DNA of 64,000 nucleotides from Microcoleus sp036704825 (lineage in GTDB: Bacteria; Cyanobacteriota; Cyanobacteriia; Cyanobacteriales; Microcoleaceae). A program made the translations under genes and the position numbers. The DNA lies in NCBI GenBank assembly GCA_036704825.1, contig JAUBSN010000031.1:1-64000 (forward strand), in the 5' to 3' direction. The notes beneath the pieces were generated by a model that searched no databases, was not told where the DNA came from, and saw only the letters and a program-made list of their open reading frames with translations. Below, piece by piece: positions 26,263 through 34,453 of this stretch; the first letter of the stretch is position 1, and each line of letters starts with the position of its first letter.

Positions 26263-26838
26263 ATGGGCAAATTTTCCATCCCGTCACCAATTCCAAGGGT
26301 TGAGGTGGAAAACTTGGCGCATCAAACAGCAGTACGCATCCAGACGGGGAAATCTTCTGGTTGCGGGACGATCGTCCGTCTGCAAGACCAAACCTATAGG
26401 GTGCTGACTAACTGGGACGTTGTGGCTTTCAACAGGGGCGATCGCGCAATTCTCACCGGCGACGCCCTGTTACACCCACTGCTGGGAGTTCCGAGGCTGC
26501 TGGGCGATCGCGATCGGGCGACCGTTCTGTTTCGCAGCGCGATCGAGTATAAAATAGCACTATTCACCCTTGAACCCGGAGCGGTGTCTGAGCCAGTGTT
26601 GGCAGTCGGCTTTCTTGCAGGTGGTGAGGTAGGGGCTTCGGCGGTGACGCGCGGCTTCGTTTCGGTGCCGCTACCCAAATCTTTGCCTCAAGGTTATAGC
26701 TTGGGCTATACAAATGAGGTTAAAATCGGCATGACTGGCGGCCCGATTTTTAATGCCAAAGGTTTCTGGGTGGGGATTAACTGTAGGGGCAAGTATCGAG
26801 ATCCAAATTTTGGCGTCTATGCTTTTGAAGATGGAAGT
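26263..26838 (+). pseudogene. Trypsin-like pseudoprotease, 5' part, split by the IscB element
   Basis: The open frame runs to a TAA at 26854-26856, but its last codons after 26838 belong to the inserted element. The retained part (192 residues) is a cyanobacterial trypsin-like domain without its own signal peptide. The catalytic His position of the LTNWHVV motif is Asp52 (LTNWDVV), the Asp position before IAL/LAL is Lys97 (EYKIAL), and the Ser of GMSGGP is Thr158 (GMTGGP), so it should be catalytically dead. The C-terminal end FGVYAFEDGS is where family members continue with a helix. That missing helix is found at 28456-28560 beyond the element. It starts two bases after the COP23 stop. Confidence 0.8.
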
Positions 26839-27097
26839 CAGGAACCCCATAGCTAAAGCTAGGGGCTTGTAGACTGTCCGGCTCTTCGAGCGGGATGGAA
26901 CAAGCCAAACCTTCCCCTGGCTAAGTCCTTTGAGGACTCCGTTTTTTGAGTCATGACACCAACGAATGCGTAGCCAGTGCGTTGCTCTGTCGCGAAAAGT
27001 TAAACAGTTCTAACGGGTTAAGACAGTGCTTTTAGCCGAACAAGCTCATTAAACATTGCCGAGGCTAACATTACACGCAAGTAGAAGAGACGCAAAA
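26839..27097 (+). ncRNA. Putative IscB omega RNA scaffold (guide in the flank just before 26839)
   Basis: In characterised IscB loci the omega RNA lies directly upstream of iscB, starts with a guide of about 16 bases taken from the flank of the left end, and continues with a structured scaffold. Here the 259 non-coding bases between the element end and the iscB ATG match that place and size, with several hairpins (26845-26865; AGTCCTTTGAGGACT at about 26924-26938). The predicted guide is the sequence ending at 26838, within CTTTTGAAGATGGAAGT. Limits of the RNA and its expression are inferred; no covariance search was done. Confidence 0.55.
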
Positions 27098-28372
27098 ATG
27101 TCTAATTTTATTTTTGTGCTAGACACTAAAGGGCGACCACTATCACCCTGTAAACCAGGAGTAGGGCGTTCATTACTCAAAGCAGGTAAAGCATCGGTTT
27201 TCAGACGATTTCCCTTGACGATAATTTTGAATAAAGAGGTTGACGCAAGTCCTAAGCCGTTAGAACTCAAACTCGATCCAGGTTCTAAAACTACTGGTAT
27301 TGCCATCAAACAGAGCGACAAGATAATCTTTGGAGCCGAACTACAGCATCGAGGACAACAAATTAAAGAAGCACTGCTGTCTCGTCGCCAACTCAGGCTC
27401 CGAAGGCGCAATCGCAAAACTCGGTATCGTCAGGCGCGATTCCTCAATCGCACCCGTCCTGATGGTTGGCTAGCTCCATCCTTACAACATCGGGTCGAAA
27501 CAACACTCACATGGGTTGGCAAGTTGATTCGATTTGCACCCATTGCCAGCATTGTTCAAGAGCTAGTGCGGTTCGATTTGCAACTAATGCAAAACCCTGA
27601 AATCTCAGGCGTATTGTATCAGCAAGGAGAATTGCAGGGTTACGAAGTCCGCGAGTATCTCTTGGCAAAATGGAATCGGCAGTGCGCTTATTGCTCGGTT
27701 GAAAATGTACCGTTTGAGATTGAACACATTCAACCTAAGTCAAGAGGTGGTTCTGACAGGGTTTCCAATTTGACGCTTGCTTGTCACGATTGCAATCAAA
27801 AGAAAGGTAATCAGGATGTTCGGGCATTTCTAGCGACTAAACCCGACGTGCTAAATCGCATTCTCAAACAGGCAAAACAACCACTCAAAGATGCAGCAGC
27901 AGTCAACTCAACCCGATGGGCGCTGTTCAATGCACTTAAAGAAACGGGATTACCTGTCACTACTGGTACGGGCGGGCAAACTAAGTTCAATCGCCATCGA
28001 TTAGGGTTGCCCAAATCGCACTGGCTTGATGCTGCGCGTGTAGCCAACTTAGACACACTCGAAGTCTTAACCTCAAAGCCGTTACTGATTACAGCAAAAG
28101 GGCATGGGACACGACAGATGTGCGGTACAAATAAGTATGGCTTTCCTACTCGGCACAAGTCCAGAGTGCAAATCCACAAAGGGTTTCAGACTGGCGATCT
28201 TGTCAGTGTAACCGTTACCGCAGGGAAGAAAATCGGCTGCTATGTAGGGCGGGTTCTCTGCCGTGCTTCAGGTAGTTTTGATGTCGTAACCAAGTCTGAA
28301 AGAGTGGCAGGTATTGGTCACAAATATTGCAGTCCAATTCACAAAAAAGATGGCTATAGCTACGCATTTTGA
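27098..28372 (+). CDS. iscB: IscB: RNA-guided HNH/RuvC endonuclease (Cas9 ancestor family)
   Basis: OMEGA-system nuclease of 424 aa, normal length. Order: PLMP-type N-terminal segment (FVLDTKGRPLSPCKPGVG, residues 6-23), RuvC-I with Asp60 in LKLDPGSKTTGIAI, Arg-rich bridge helix (RRQLRLRRRNRKTRYRQARF, about 96-115), RuvC-II with Glu155 (IVQELVRFD), HNH domain with CAYC (197-200), IEHIQPKSRGG (His210) and ACHDCNQKKGN (229-238), RuvC-III with His308 and Asp311 (SHWLDAARVA), then a C-terminal part with GFP in NKYGFPTRHK. All catalytic residues are present, so it could cut double-stranded DNA guided by the omega RNA. The open frame extends to a TTG at 27056; the ATG at 27098 gives the family start. 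Confidence 0.93.
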   Translation: MSNFIFVLDTKGRPLSPCKPGVGRSLLKAGKASVFRRFPLTIILNKEVDASPKPLELKLDPGSKTTGIAIKQSDKIIFGAELQHRGQQIKEALLSRRQLRLRRRNRKTRYRQARFLNRTRPDGWLAPSLQHRVETTLTWVGKLIRFAPIASIVQELVRFDLQLMQNPEISGVLYQQGELQGYEVREYLLAKWNRQCAYCSVENVPFEIEHIQPKSRGGSDRVSNLTLACHDCNQKKGNQDVRAFLATKPDVLNRILKQAKQPLKDAAAVNSTRWALFNALKETGLPVTTGTGGQTKFNRHRLGLPKSHWLDAARVANLDTLEVLTSKPLLITAKGHGTRQMCGTNKYGFPTRHKSRVQIHKGFQTGDLVSVTVTAGKKIGCYVGRVLCRASGSFDVVTKSERVAGIGHKYCSPIHKKDGYSYAF

Positions 28373-28455
28373 AGAAAGGAATTTCAAGGCGACGGTCGTC
28401 GCTGCCGCTTTCCTCCCCAAGTCGGTCGCCAGGGGCTTCTCGCTCGTTTTTTTGT

Positions 28456-28560
28456 GAAACAACAGCGGAATTATTGGAGAAAATAATTAAATCCAGTTGG
28501 GGAATTCCCATTAGTATATATTTGCAGTTCGCCTCGTTTCATCTAGGGAGTTATCGATGA
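28456..28560 (+). pseudogene. 3' part of the split trypsin-like gene
   Basis: Thirty-four codons and a TGA, reading ETTAELLEKIIKSSWGIPIS and on. The family C-terminus that I remember from cyanobacterial trypsin-like proteins (a Glu-rich helix followed by SWAIPI) fits here. Joined to codon 192 of the 26263 gene it restores the frame. The TGA overlaps the ATG of the next gene as ATGA, typical of translational coupling, which supports an original uninterrupted operon. Confidence 0.75.
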
Positions 28561-29780
28561 ATGTGTGGAGTTTGCGGTTTGACGCGCTAACAATCATCTT
28601 GACAGGTGTATTAACAGTGACGGCGGTTGTCAGCCAACAATATGCTGCCTGTGCCAAAACAGCCGAAGAAATTGCCCAGCTAGCGACCTTGACAACTGTG
28701 GAAGTCAACAATACGCTGGGTTTTTTTGCTAGCGGATCGGGAGTAATTATTGCCAAACAGGGTAATATTTACACTGTTCTGACAGCTAATCATGTGGTGG
28801 CAAGCCTCGCTCAAAAATACAGCATTCGCACTCATTTAGAGAAGGATTATGCTGCGATTAGAATACAGCGCCTACCAAAAAATGACCGGGATATAGACTT
28901 GGCTTTGATACAGTTTCAGAGCCGAGAACAGTATCCCGTAGCACCAATAGGCGAGTCAGAACGTGCTGTTGTCGGTTCTGCTATTTACGTTTCTGGCTAT
29001 CCGCTGCCAATTTCGGGATTTGAACGAAAACTTGAGTTTACTGCAGGCATCATCTCTTCTCGCTTGGGCAGCGCCTCATCAGGGTACCGCCTGCGCTACC
29101 AAGCTGTAACCAGGCGCGGGATGAGCGGCGGGCCTGTGTTTGATGCTGATGGCAGGGTGGTAGGAATTCACGGCCAGGGGGATACTGTCGGCACAATTAG
29201 GAGCCAGTGGAACGGTCAGATTGAAGAGATAAAAACAGGGTTAAACGCGGCAATCCCGATCGATGCTTTTAGGGAGTTGCTTTCACAAAACAAGCGTAAC
29301 AGCTTTGATATTCTCAGCAATCTTTCTATCAGCAGCACTTTCGATCAAAACCAACCGAATCTGGGTTATGGAGGATTTGTGTGCGATACCTCAACGGGCG
29401 AGCCGGTGACTGTGTATCAAAATCCGCAAGGGTTCAGGGAGCCTTGGATTCGCTGGAATTCTAATTTCTTTTCTAGTTCGGGCTACGATCCTCTAACTCG
29501 CTGCCAACAAGTGACTCAGCGCCTTGAGAATTATAACCGAAATAAACAGCTAAATTATGTGACTGTGGGTATTGTAAATAACCAGAAAGCGATTTGCACG
29601 AGCAGCCGCGTTAATGGGCCTTGCGAAGGTTTGATCTATACGCTGCGCCGCGATCAAGATCCGACTCCTGCACTGAGCAGTTTTTTTGTTTGGCTGCGGA
29701 ATCAAAAGGCTGTGCCTTCTCTTTCTGAAAGCGGTACTGTGCTTTATATAGATGTTCGGGAACGGCTGGAACAATTTTAG
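28557..29780 (+). CDS. Trypsin-like serine protease fused to a COP23 domain
   Basis: 407 aa. The N-terminal hydrophobic stretch (about residues 8-28) is a signal peptide or anchor. The protease domain (about 45-250) keeps the full triad: His79 (LTANHVV), Asp114 (DIDLALIQF) and Ser190 (RRGMSGGPVF). A linker leads to a COP23 domain (about 275-407) with FVCDTSTGEPVTVYQNPQG and the four conserved Cys. So the two modules that are separate genes upstream (COP23 at 25694, protease-like at 26263) are fused here in reverse order. The ATG has an AGGGAG site and overlaps the stop of the split gene. Acts outside the plasma membrane; the substrate is unknown. Confidence 0.88.
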   Translation: MNVWSLRFDALTIILTGVLTVTAVVSQQYAACAKTAEEIAQLATLTTVEVNNTLGFFASGSGVIIAKQGNIYTVLTANHVVASLAQKYSIRTHLEKDYAAIRIQRLPKNDRDIDLALIQFQSREQYPVAPIGESERAVVGSAIYVSGYPLPISGFERKLEFTAGIISSRLGSASSGYRLRYQAVTRRGMSGGPVFDADGRVVGIHGQGDTVGTIRSQWNGQIEEIKTGLNAAIPIDAFRELLSQNKRNSFDILSNLSISSTFDQNQPNLGYGGFVCDTSTGEPVTVYQNPQGFREPWIRWNSNFFSSSGYDPLTRCQQVTQRLENYNRNKQLNYVTVGIVNNQKAICTSSRVNGPCEGLIYTLRRDQDPTPALSSFFVWLRNQKAVPSLSESGTVLYIDVRERLEQF

Positions 29781-29825
29781 ATGGGCGATTTGAGATTTTA
29801 GAGGGATTAGTAATGGGTAAATACA

Positions 29826-29856
29826 GAACCCCGACTTTTTCAATCTGTCGGGGCTC
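29826..29856. terminator. Hairpin after the protease-COP23 gene
   Basis: CCCCGAC at 29829-29835 pairs with GTCGGGG at 29847-29853; with flanking AGA/TCT the stem reaches eleven positions with one mismatch. It is 45 bases after the stop. No T-run follows, so it is a candidate terminator or RNA-stabilising hairpin. Confidence 0.5.
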
Positions 29857-29997
29857 TCAAACAACTACTTATTAGCTTAAAAATAGAGATATTTTACTTA
29901 TTTATCACTGACATAATATAACTCATGATTTTTTGGAACACGGAAGCTATAAAATTACTCTTACATTAATCCAATTCAAATTTTTCAGGTATCAAGC

Positions 29998-32211
29998 ATG
30001 ACAGCAACTACCCCGCAGGCAACGTCAACAACGCCCGCTTTTTGCGAAGGCATTCAATATTTTTCTGAAACAGTCCCTGGTTTTGAGACTTATGGAAAAG
30101 CACCTGCGATCGCCGATGAGAGCAAGTCGATCGCCGATCCTGCCGATCCAGCAGCCGTCTTTCAAACCATGCTCGCAGCAGACGCCCTGCGCTACCTGAC
30201 GCTGCAAGTTACCGCCAGCAAGGCATCGGGACATCCGGGGGGTTTTGCCAGCCAAGCTGAGGCTTACGCAGCGCTGGTAATGCTCGGACACAAGAACATT
30301 GTCACCGAAGTAGGGCATCACGCCCCCGGCTTTTACAGCGCCATGTTTCTCGATCGATCTTTGGAGGATATGGGAATTTTTAACGTGCAGCAAATGCGCG
30401 ATAAATTCCGAGAAAAAGACGGTTTGTTAGGACATCTTTCCGGTTTCATTCCCGGCCTTTTAGCGCCGGCGGGTCCCCTCGGACAAGGGCAGCATTTCGC
30501 AATGGCTGGAGCGCTTTTGCACCGCGAAAAACTGTTTGCTTTCACATTGGGCGACGGCGGCATGGGCGAACCCTATCCGATGAGCAGCATGGCGCATTTC
30601 CACACTGCTTATCCCAGCGTTACTAACTTTTTGCCTGTGTTGGTTTGGAACGGATATTCTCAGGAACATCACAGCATGGTTTCGACTAAAACTAATGCTG
30701 AAATGATTGCTTATTGGCAAGGCAACGGTTTTGAAGAAGTTATCTTAGTTGATGCTAAGGAATTTGACGATAAAAATCAACCGGAAGATTATGTTGACAG
30801 CACTGCTTTTTCGCTCGAACAGCGGATGGCATTTACCAAAGCTGTTTTAACAGGAGTTGACAAAGCGGCAAAATCTGCTCTCGGCGGCAAATTAACTGCG
30901 TTTATTATCAAACAGTTGAAAGGTGCCGGCGTCCACGCGCGCGGCGCAAAATCTCACAACCTCTATCCGAAAGATACGCTGGATGCTCCGCACATTGTCA
31001 GCGCTTTAAAAGAGCGCGCTTTGACTGCTGCTGCTTGGGAGTTGGTGCGGACAAATGCTGAACGTGCGGGCGGCGGGCCGGCAGCGAAAACAGTTGTTAC
31101 TGAGTTTACATTGCCCCTGCCAGATTTAGGCGAATTGCCTTTAGAAGAATTTGCAGTTGGGGGAGAACCGAAGATTGCGACAACTGCAATGGGGCGTTTG
31201 GTGGGAACAGTTGGCGAGCGCGATCGTACTTTTATTGTCACTAATGCTGACGGCAATGAAGCATCGGCAATTGCCAATATCAACCAAGCTCTCAAAATTA
31301 TTCACCCGACGACAGATGACCTGTACAATCAATCGCCAAACGGTCAAGTTTACGAACCTTTGAGCGAAGATGCTTGCGCGGGTTTAGCTGTAGGTTTATC
31401 GCTATTCGGAGCGCGGAGTTTGTGGTGTTCCTACGAATCTTTTGCCATCAACGGTTTACCAATTTGGCAAACTGTAACCCAAGCAATGGCAGAATTGCGC
31501 CGTCCAACTCCGGCAACTGTCACCTTATTTACAGCCGGTGCATTGGAACAAGGCCGCAACGGTTGGACGCACCAGCGCCCGGAAATTGAGGCTTATTTTG
31601 CAGCGATGATGCGGAACGGAAATGTGTTTCCTTTGTTTCCACCGGATGCTAACAGCATTCAAGCTTGTTACGAGTGGGCTTTGACTGCTAAAAATAAGGG
31701 AGTTGTGATTACTGCCAGCAAGTCGCCGCTGCCAATTCGCACTACTCTTGAACAGACTCGCCAAGCTTTGCAAGACGGTGCAATTGTGCTGCACGAAATA
31801 GCAGGAGATAAGACAGTTGTGTTTGCCGTTGTCGGCGACATGACGTTAATGCCAGTGTTTGAAGCAGCGGCATTTTTGGAAACAGAAGGCATTGGAGTGC
31901 GGATTGTTTCTGTTGTGAATCCCCGCCGTTTGTATCGTGCTAGCGATGTTGCTTGGGATACTTGTTCGGAAGCTGACGGCGGCTTTTTGAGCGATGAGAA
32001 ATTTGCCGAAATCTTTGGCGGAGATGCCTTGCTTGGCGTGACAGGCGGTGCTTCTGGGATGTTGGAACCGATTATGTTGCGGAGCAATTGCCCGCGAGAT
32101 ACTTTTGCTTGGAAGCGGGGGGAAACTACTGCTAGTGCTGGTCAATTAATGGCGTTTAACGGGTTGACTGCTGAGGCGTTGACTAAAAGGGCGATCGAGC
32201 TAGTTCATTAA
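29998..32211 (+). CDS. Transketolase/phosphoketolase-family thiamine-diphosphate enzyme
   Basis: 737 aa. Thiamine diphosphate enzyme with N-terminal TPP domain (ASGHPGGFASQAEAYAAL, GHHAPGFYSA, PAGPLGQGQHFAMAGALL, FTLGDGGMGEPYPMSSMAHFH), a central pyrimidine-binding domain (EDACAGLAVGLSLFGARSLW) and a transketolase-type C-terminal domain (FAVVGDMTLMPVFEAAAFLE). The GxG-type TPP motif GDGGMGEP...N is visible. It is longer than, and distinct from, the ordinary transketolase start; it also lacks the usual phosphoketolase N-terminus, so the reaction (ketol transfer or phosphoketolase cleavage of sugar phosphates) is not settled. The last 63 bases are duplicated at 33220-33284 as part of a tandem repeat. 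Confidence 0.8.
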   Translation: MTATTPQATSTTPAFCEGIQYFSETVPGFETYGKAPAIADESKSIADPADPAAVFQTMLAADALRYLTLQVTASKASGHPGGFASQAEAYAALVMLGHKNIVTEVGHHAPGFYSAMFLDRSLEDMGIFNVQQMRDKFREKDGLLGHLSGFIPGLLAPAGPLGQGQHFAMAGALLHREKLFAFTLGDGGMGEPYPMSSMAHFHTAYPSVTNFLPVLVWNGYSQEHHSMVSTKTNAEMIAYWQGNGFEEVILVDAKEFDDKNQPEDYVDSTAFSLEQRMAFTKAVLTGVDKAAKSALGGKLTAFIIKQLKGAGVHARGAKSHNLYPKDTLDAPHIVSALKERALTAAAWELVRTNAERAGGGPAAKTVVTEFTLPLPDLGELPLEEFAVGGEPKIATTAMGRLVGTVGERDRTFIVTNADGNEASAIANINQALKIIHPTTDDLYNQSPNGQVYEPLSEDACAGLAVGLSLFGARSLWCSYESFAINGLPIWQTVTQAMAELRRPTPATVTLFTAGALEQGRNGWTHQRPEIEAYFAAMMRNGNVFPLFPPDANSIQACYEWALTAKNKGVVITASKSPLPIRTTLEQTRQALQDGAIVLHEIAGDKTVVFAVVGDMTLMPVFEAAAFLETEGIGVRIVSVVNPRRLYRASDVAWDTCSEADGGFLSDEKFAEIFGGDALLGVTGGASGMLEPIMLRSNCPRDTFAWKRGETTASAGQLMAFNGLTAEALTKRAIELVH

Positions 32212-32278
32212 GTTAGAATGTGAGTGAATGCCCCTGCCTGGTTTGTCCTGGGTAGGGGCTAATAATATTTAAAATAGG

Positions 32279-32881
32279 ATGGTGATACTTGTGACTGCAC
32301 AACTTTTAAAAGAAATAGGTACGCTTGCAGAACAGCGATTGGTTCTCCCCGGTTATTATAGTTGGGAGCAATTTGAGGCGATCGCATCTTTGATGGCCGA
32401 CTCTCCGGGTTTGCGGATAACTTATCTTGATGGGTGGATCGAGTTTATGACACTGGGCGAAGAACACGAAAGCTTTAAAAAAGCGCTCGCTATATTACTG
32501 GAAGCATACTTTTTTGAAATCGGGATTGAATTCTTTCCTGTAGGAAGTGCGACTCGCAGAGACCGGGCAAGAGATGTATCATTTGAACCAGACGAGTCTT
32601 ATTATATAGGTTCAAGAAAAGAGCATCCCGATTTAGCCGTAGAAGTAACGATTACTAGCGGTAGCACAAATAAACTCGCTAAATATCTGCGACTTCGCAT
32701 TCCAGAAGTTTGGTTTTGGGAAAATAATCGGCTTGCTGTCTATCGGCTGCGCGAGGATGATTACGAGCAAGTTTCAAGAAGTGAGTTTTTGCCGGAATTG
32801 GATTTAGAATTGCTGGTGCGTTGCGTTTTAATGCCTTCAAGGATTGAGGCCAGGACGGAGTTTCTTAATGGGGTTAGGTAA
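32279..32881 (+). CDS. Uma2-family (DUF820) putative endonuclease, copy 1
   Basis: 200 aa, PD-(D/E)XK-fold Uma2 protein of the type greatly expanded in cyanobacteria. Visible core: LPGYYSWEQFEAIASLM, an acidic DGWIEFM, the helix starting EEHESFKKALAILLEAYF, PVGSATRRDRARDVSFEPDESYYIG and HPDLAVEVTITSG (DxE-type active site), then the VWFWENN strand. The function of the family is uncertain; some members lie in mobile regions. The ATG at 32279 and a GTG at 32291 are both possible starts; ATG chosen. Duplicated at 33352 with a different middle segment. Confidence 0.85.
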   Translation: MVILVTAQLLKEIGTLAEQRLVLPGYYSWEQFEAIASLMADSPGLRITYLDGWIEFMTLGEEHESFKKALAILLEAYFFEIGIEFFPVGSATRRDRARDVSFEPDESYYIGSRKEHPDLAVEVTITSGSTNKLAKYLRLRIPEVWFWENNRLAVYRLREDDYEQVSRSEFLPELDLELLVRCVLMPSRIEARTEFLNGVR

Positions 32882-33351
32882 GTGGGTTGAATGCTGAGGA
32901 TTTGGTAAAAAGTGCGATCGTCTACGAGGGCTTCACTAACGGCTTGATTGGTTAAGCTAAAATGTGACAGACAACCATTGGTTCTCAAAAACAACTTTTG
33001 CGCGATCGGCTCCAACGATTGGTTAGACTTGTATGTGTAAAGTTACTATATTATTCCTATCTCTCTTCTTTCATCTGCGTGAATCAGCGTCAATCCTTTG
33101 TCCGGGGCGGTTAATAAATTATCTTTTTTTAACCGCAGATGAGGGCAGATAAACACAGATTAACGCAGATGAATTATCTCAAATCCGGTTGGACCGTTCG
33201 TGATTTTTGGCTGTTGAATTGATGGCGTTTAACGGGTTGACTGCTGAGGCGTTGACTAAAAGGGCGATCGAGCTAGTTCACTAAGTTAGAATGTGAGTGA
33301 ATGCCCCTGCCTGGTTTGTGCTGGGTAGGGGCTAATAATATTTAAAATAGG

Positions 33352-33954
33352 ATGGTGATACTTGTGACTGCACAACTTTTAAAAGAAATAGGTACGCTTG
33401 CAGAACAGCGATTGATTCTCCCCGGTTATTATAGTTGGGAGCAATTTGAGGCGATCGCATCTTTGATGGCCGACTCTCCGGGCTTGCGGATAACTTATCT
33501 TGATGGGTGGATCGAGTTTATGACACTGGGTGAAGCACATGAGACAATCAGTTGTATTCTTAATTTTTTGCTACAACTCTACTTTTGTGAAATGGGAATT
33601 GAATATATTCCTGTAGGAAGTGCGACTCGCAGAGACCGGGCAAGAGATGTATCATTTGAACCAGACGAGTCTTATTATATAGGTTCAAGAAAAGAGCATC
33701 CCGATTTAGCCGTAGAAGTAACGATTACTAGCGGTAGCACAAATAAACTCGCTAAATATCTGCGACTTCGCATTCCAGAAGTTTGGTTTTGGGAAAATAA
33801 TCAGCTTGCTGTCTATCGGCTGCGCGAGGATGATTACGAGCAAGTTTCAAGAAGTGAGTTTTTGCCGGAATTGGATTTAGAATTGCTGGTGCGTTGCGTT
33901 TTAATGCCTTCAAGGATTGAGGCCAGGACGGAGTTTCTTAATGGGGTTAGGTAA
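33352..33954 (+). CDS. Uma2-family (DUF820) putative endonuclease, copy 2
   Basis: 200 aa. Outside residues about 61-88 it is virtually identical to copy 1, with only single changes (Leu/Ile at 27... Arg/Gln near 152). The tract reads EAHETISCILNFLLQLYF against EEHESFKKALAILLEAYF in copy 1. Both versions keep the frame and are plausible family sequence, so neither is simple decay. The active-site segment is unchanged. It shares the downstream repeat and the upstream hairpin with copy 1. Same ATG/GTG start ambiguity as copy 1. Confidence 0.85.
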   Translation: MVILVTAQLLKEIGTLAEQRLILPGYYSWEQFEAIASLMADSPGLRITYLDGWIEFMTLGEAHETISCILNFLLQLYFCEMGIEYIPVGSATRRDRARDVSFEPDESYYIGSRKEHPDLAVEVTITSGSTNKLAKYLRLRIPEVWFWENNQLAVYRLREDDYEQVSRSEFLPELDLELLVRCVLMPSRIEARTEFLNGVR

Positions 33955-34453
33955 GTGGGTTGAATGCTGAGGATTTGGTAAAAAGTGCGATCGTCTACGA
34001 GGGCTTCACTAACGGCTTGATTGGTTAATCTAAAATGTGACAGACAACCATTGGTTCTCAAAAACAACTTTTGCGCGATCGGCTCCAACGATTGGTTAGA
34101 CTTGTATGTGTAAAGTTACTATATTATTCCTATCTCTCTTCTTTCATCTGCGTGAATCAGCGTCAATCCTTTGTCCGGGGCGGTTAATAAATTATCTTTT
34201 TTTAACCGCAGATGAGGGCAGATAAACACAGATTAACGCAGATGAATTATCTCAAATCCGGTTGGACAGTTCGTGATTTTTGGCTGTTGACTAGATTTTA
34301 GCAGGACGATGCCAGCAGATTTGAGATGATAGGATTCTACAGCTATACGTGCAGCTTTAACCTAATGCTGAGGGGATAATAATATATTGTGAACTTTTTC
34401 CTGGTTGGCTGTTAAATAAGTTTGCTTTGTTAACTGGGAATGTAGCGAGAGTG

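Larger units (their letters stand above)
26839..28455 (+). mobile_element. IscB-carrying IS200/IS605-superfamily element inserted in a protease gene
   Basis: Both ends are fixed by the split gene: deleting 26839-28455 (1,617 bases) joins GAAGATGGAAGT to GAAACAACAGCG and restores one open frame that ends at 28560. Near the left end is a hairpin at 26845-26865 (CCCC, a bulge, TAGCT-AA-AGCTA, GGGG). Near the right end GCGACG-GT-CGTCGC at about 28389-28403 forms another. There is no target duplication, as expected for this superfamily. Only iscB is carried; the Y1 transposase TnpA is absent, so movement would need one in trans. An ambiguity of two bases (GT) is possible at the junction. Confidence 0.8.
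32147..34292 (+). repeat. 1,073-bp tandem duplication carrying the Uma2 gene
   Basis: Copy one 32147-33219, copy two 33220-34292; every matching landmark is displaced by exactly 1,073 bases. The unit comprises the last 63 bases of the transketolase-family gene, a GCCCCT/AGGGGC terminator-like hairpin (32230-32259 and 33303-33332), the Uma2 gene and an AACCGCAGAT repeat. The copies are almost identical except for one tract of about 80 bases within the Uma2 gene (about 32462-32540 against 33535-33613). Confidence 0.92.

Noticed and set aside
27056..27097. Longer N-terminus of IscB starting at a TTG
   Set aside because: The family begins just before the FVLDT segment; the extra residues read like omega RNA sequence.
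28369..28455. 5' part of an open frame overlapping the iscB stop (Arg/Ser-rich)
   Set aside because: It reads through the right end of the element; only the section from 28456 belongs to the split protease gene.
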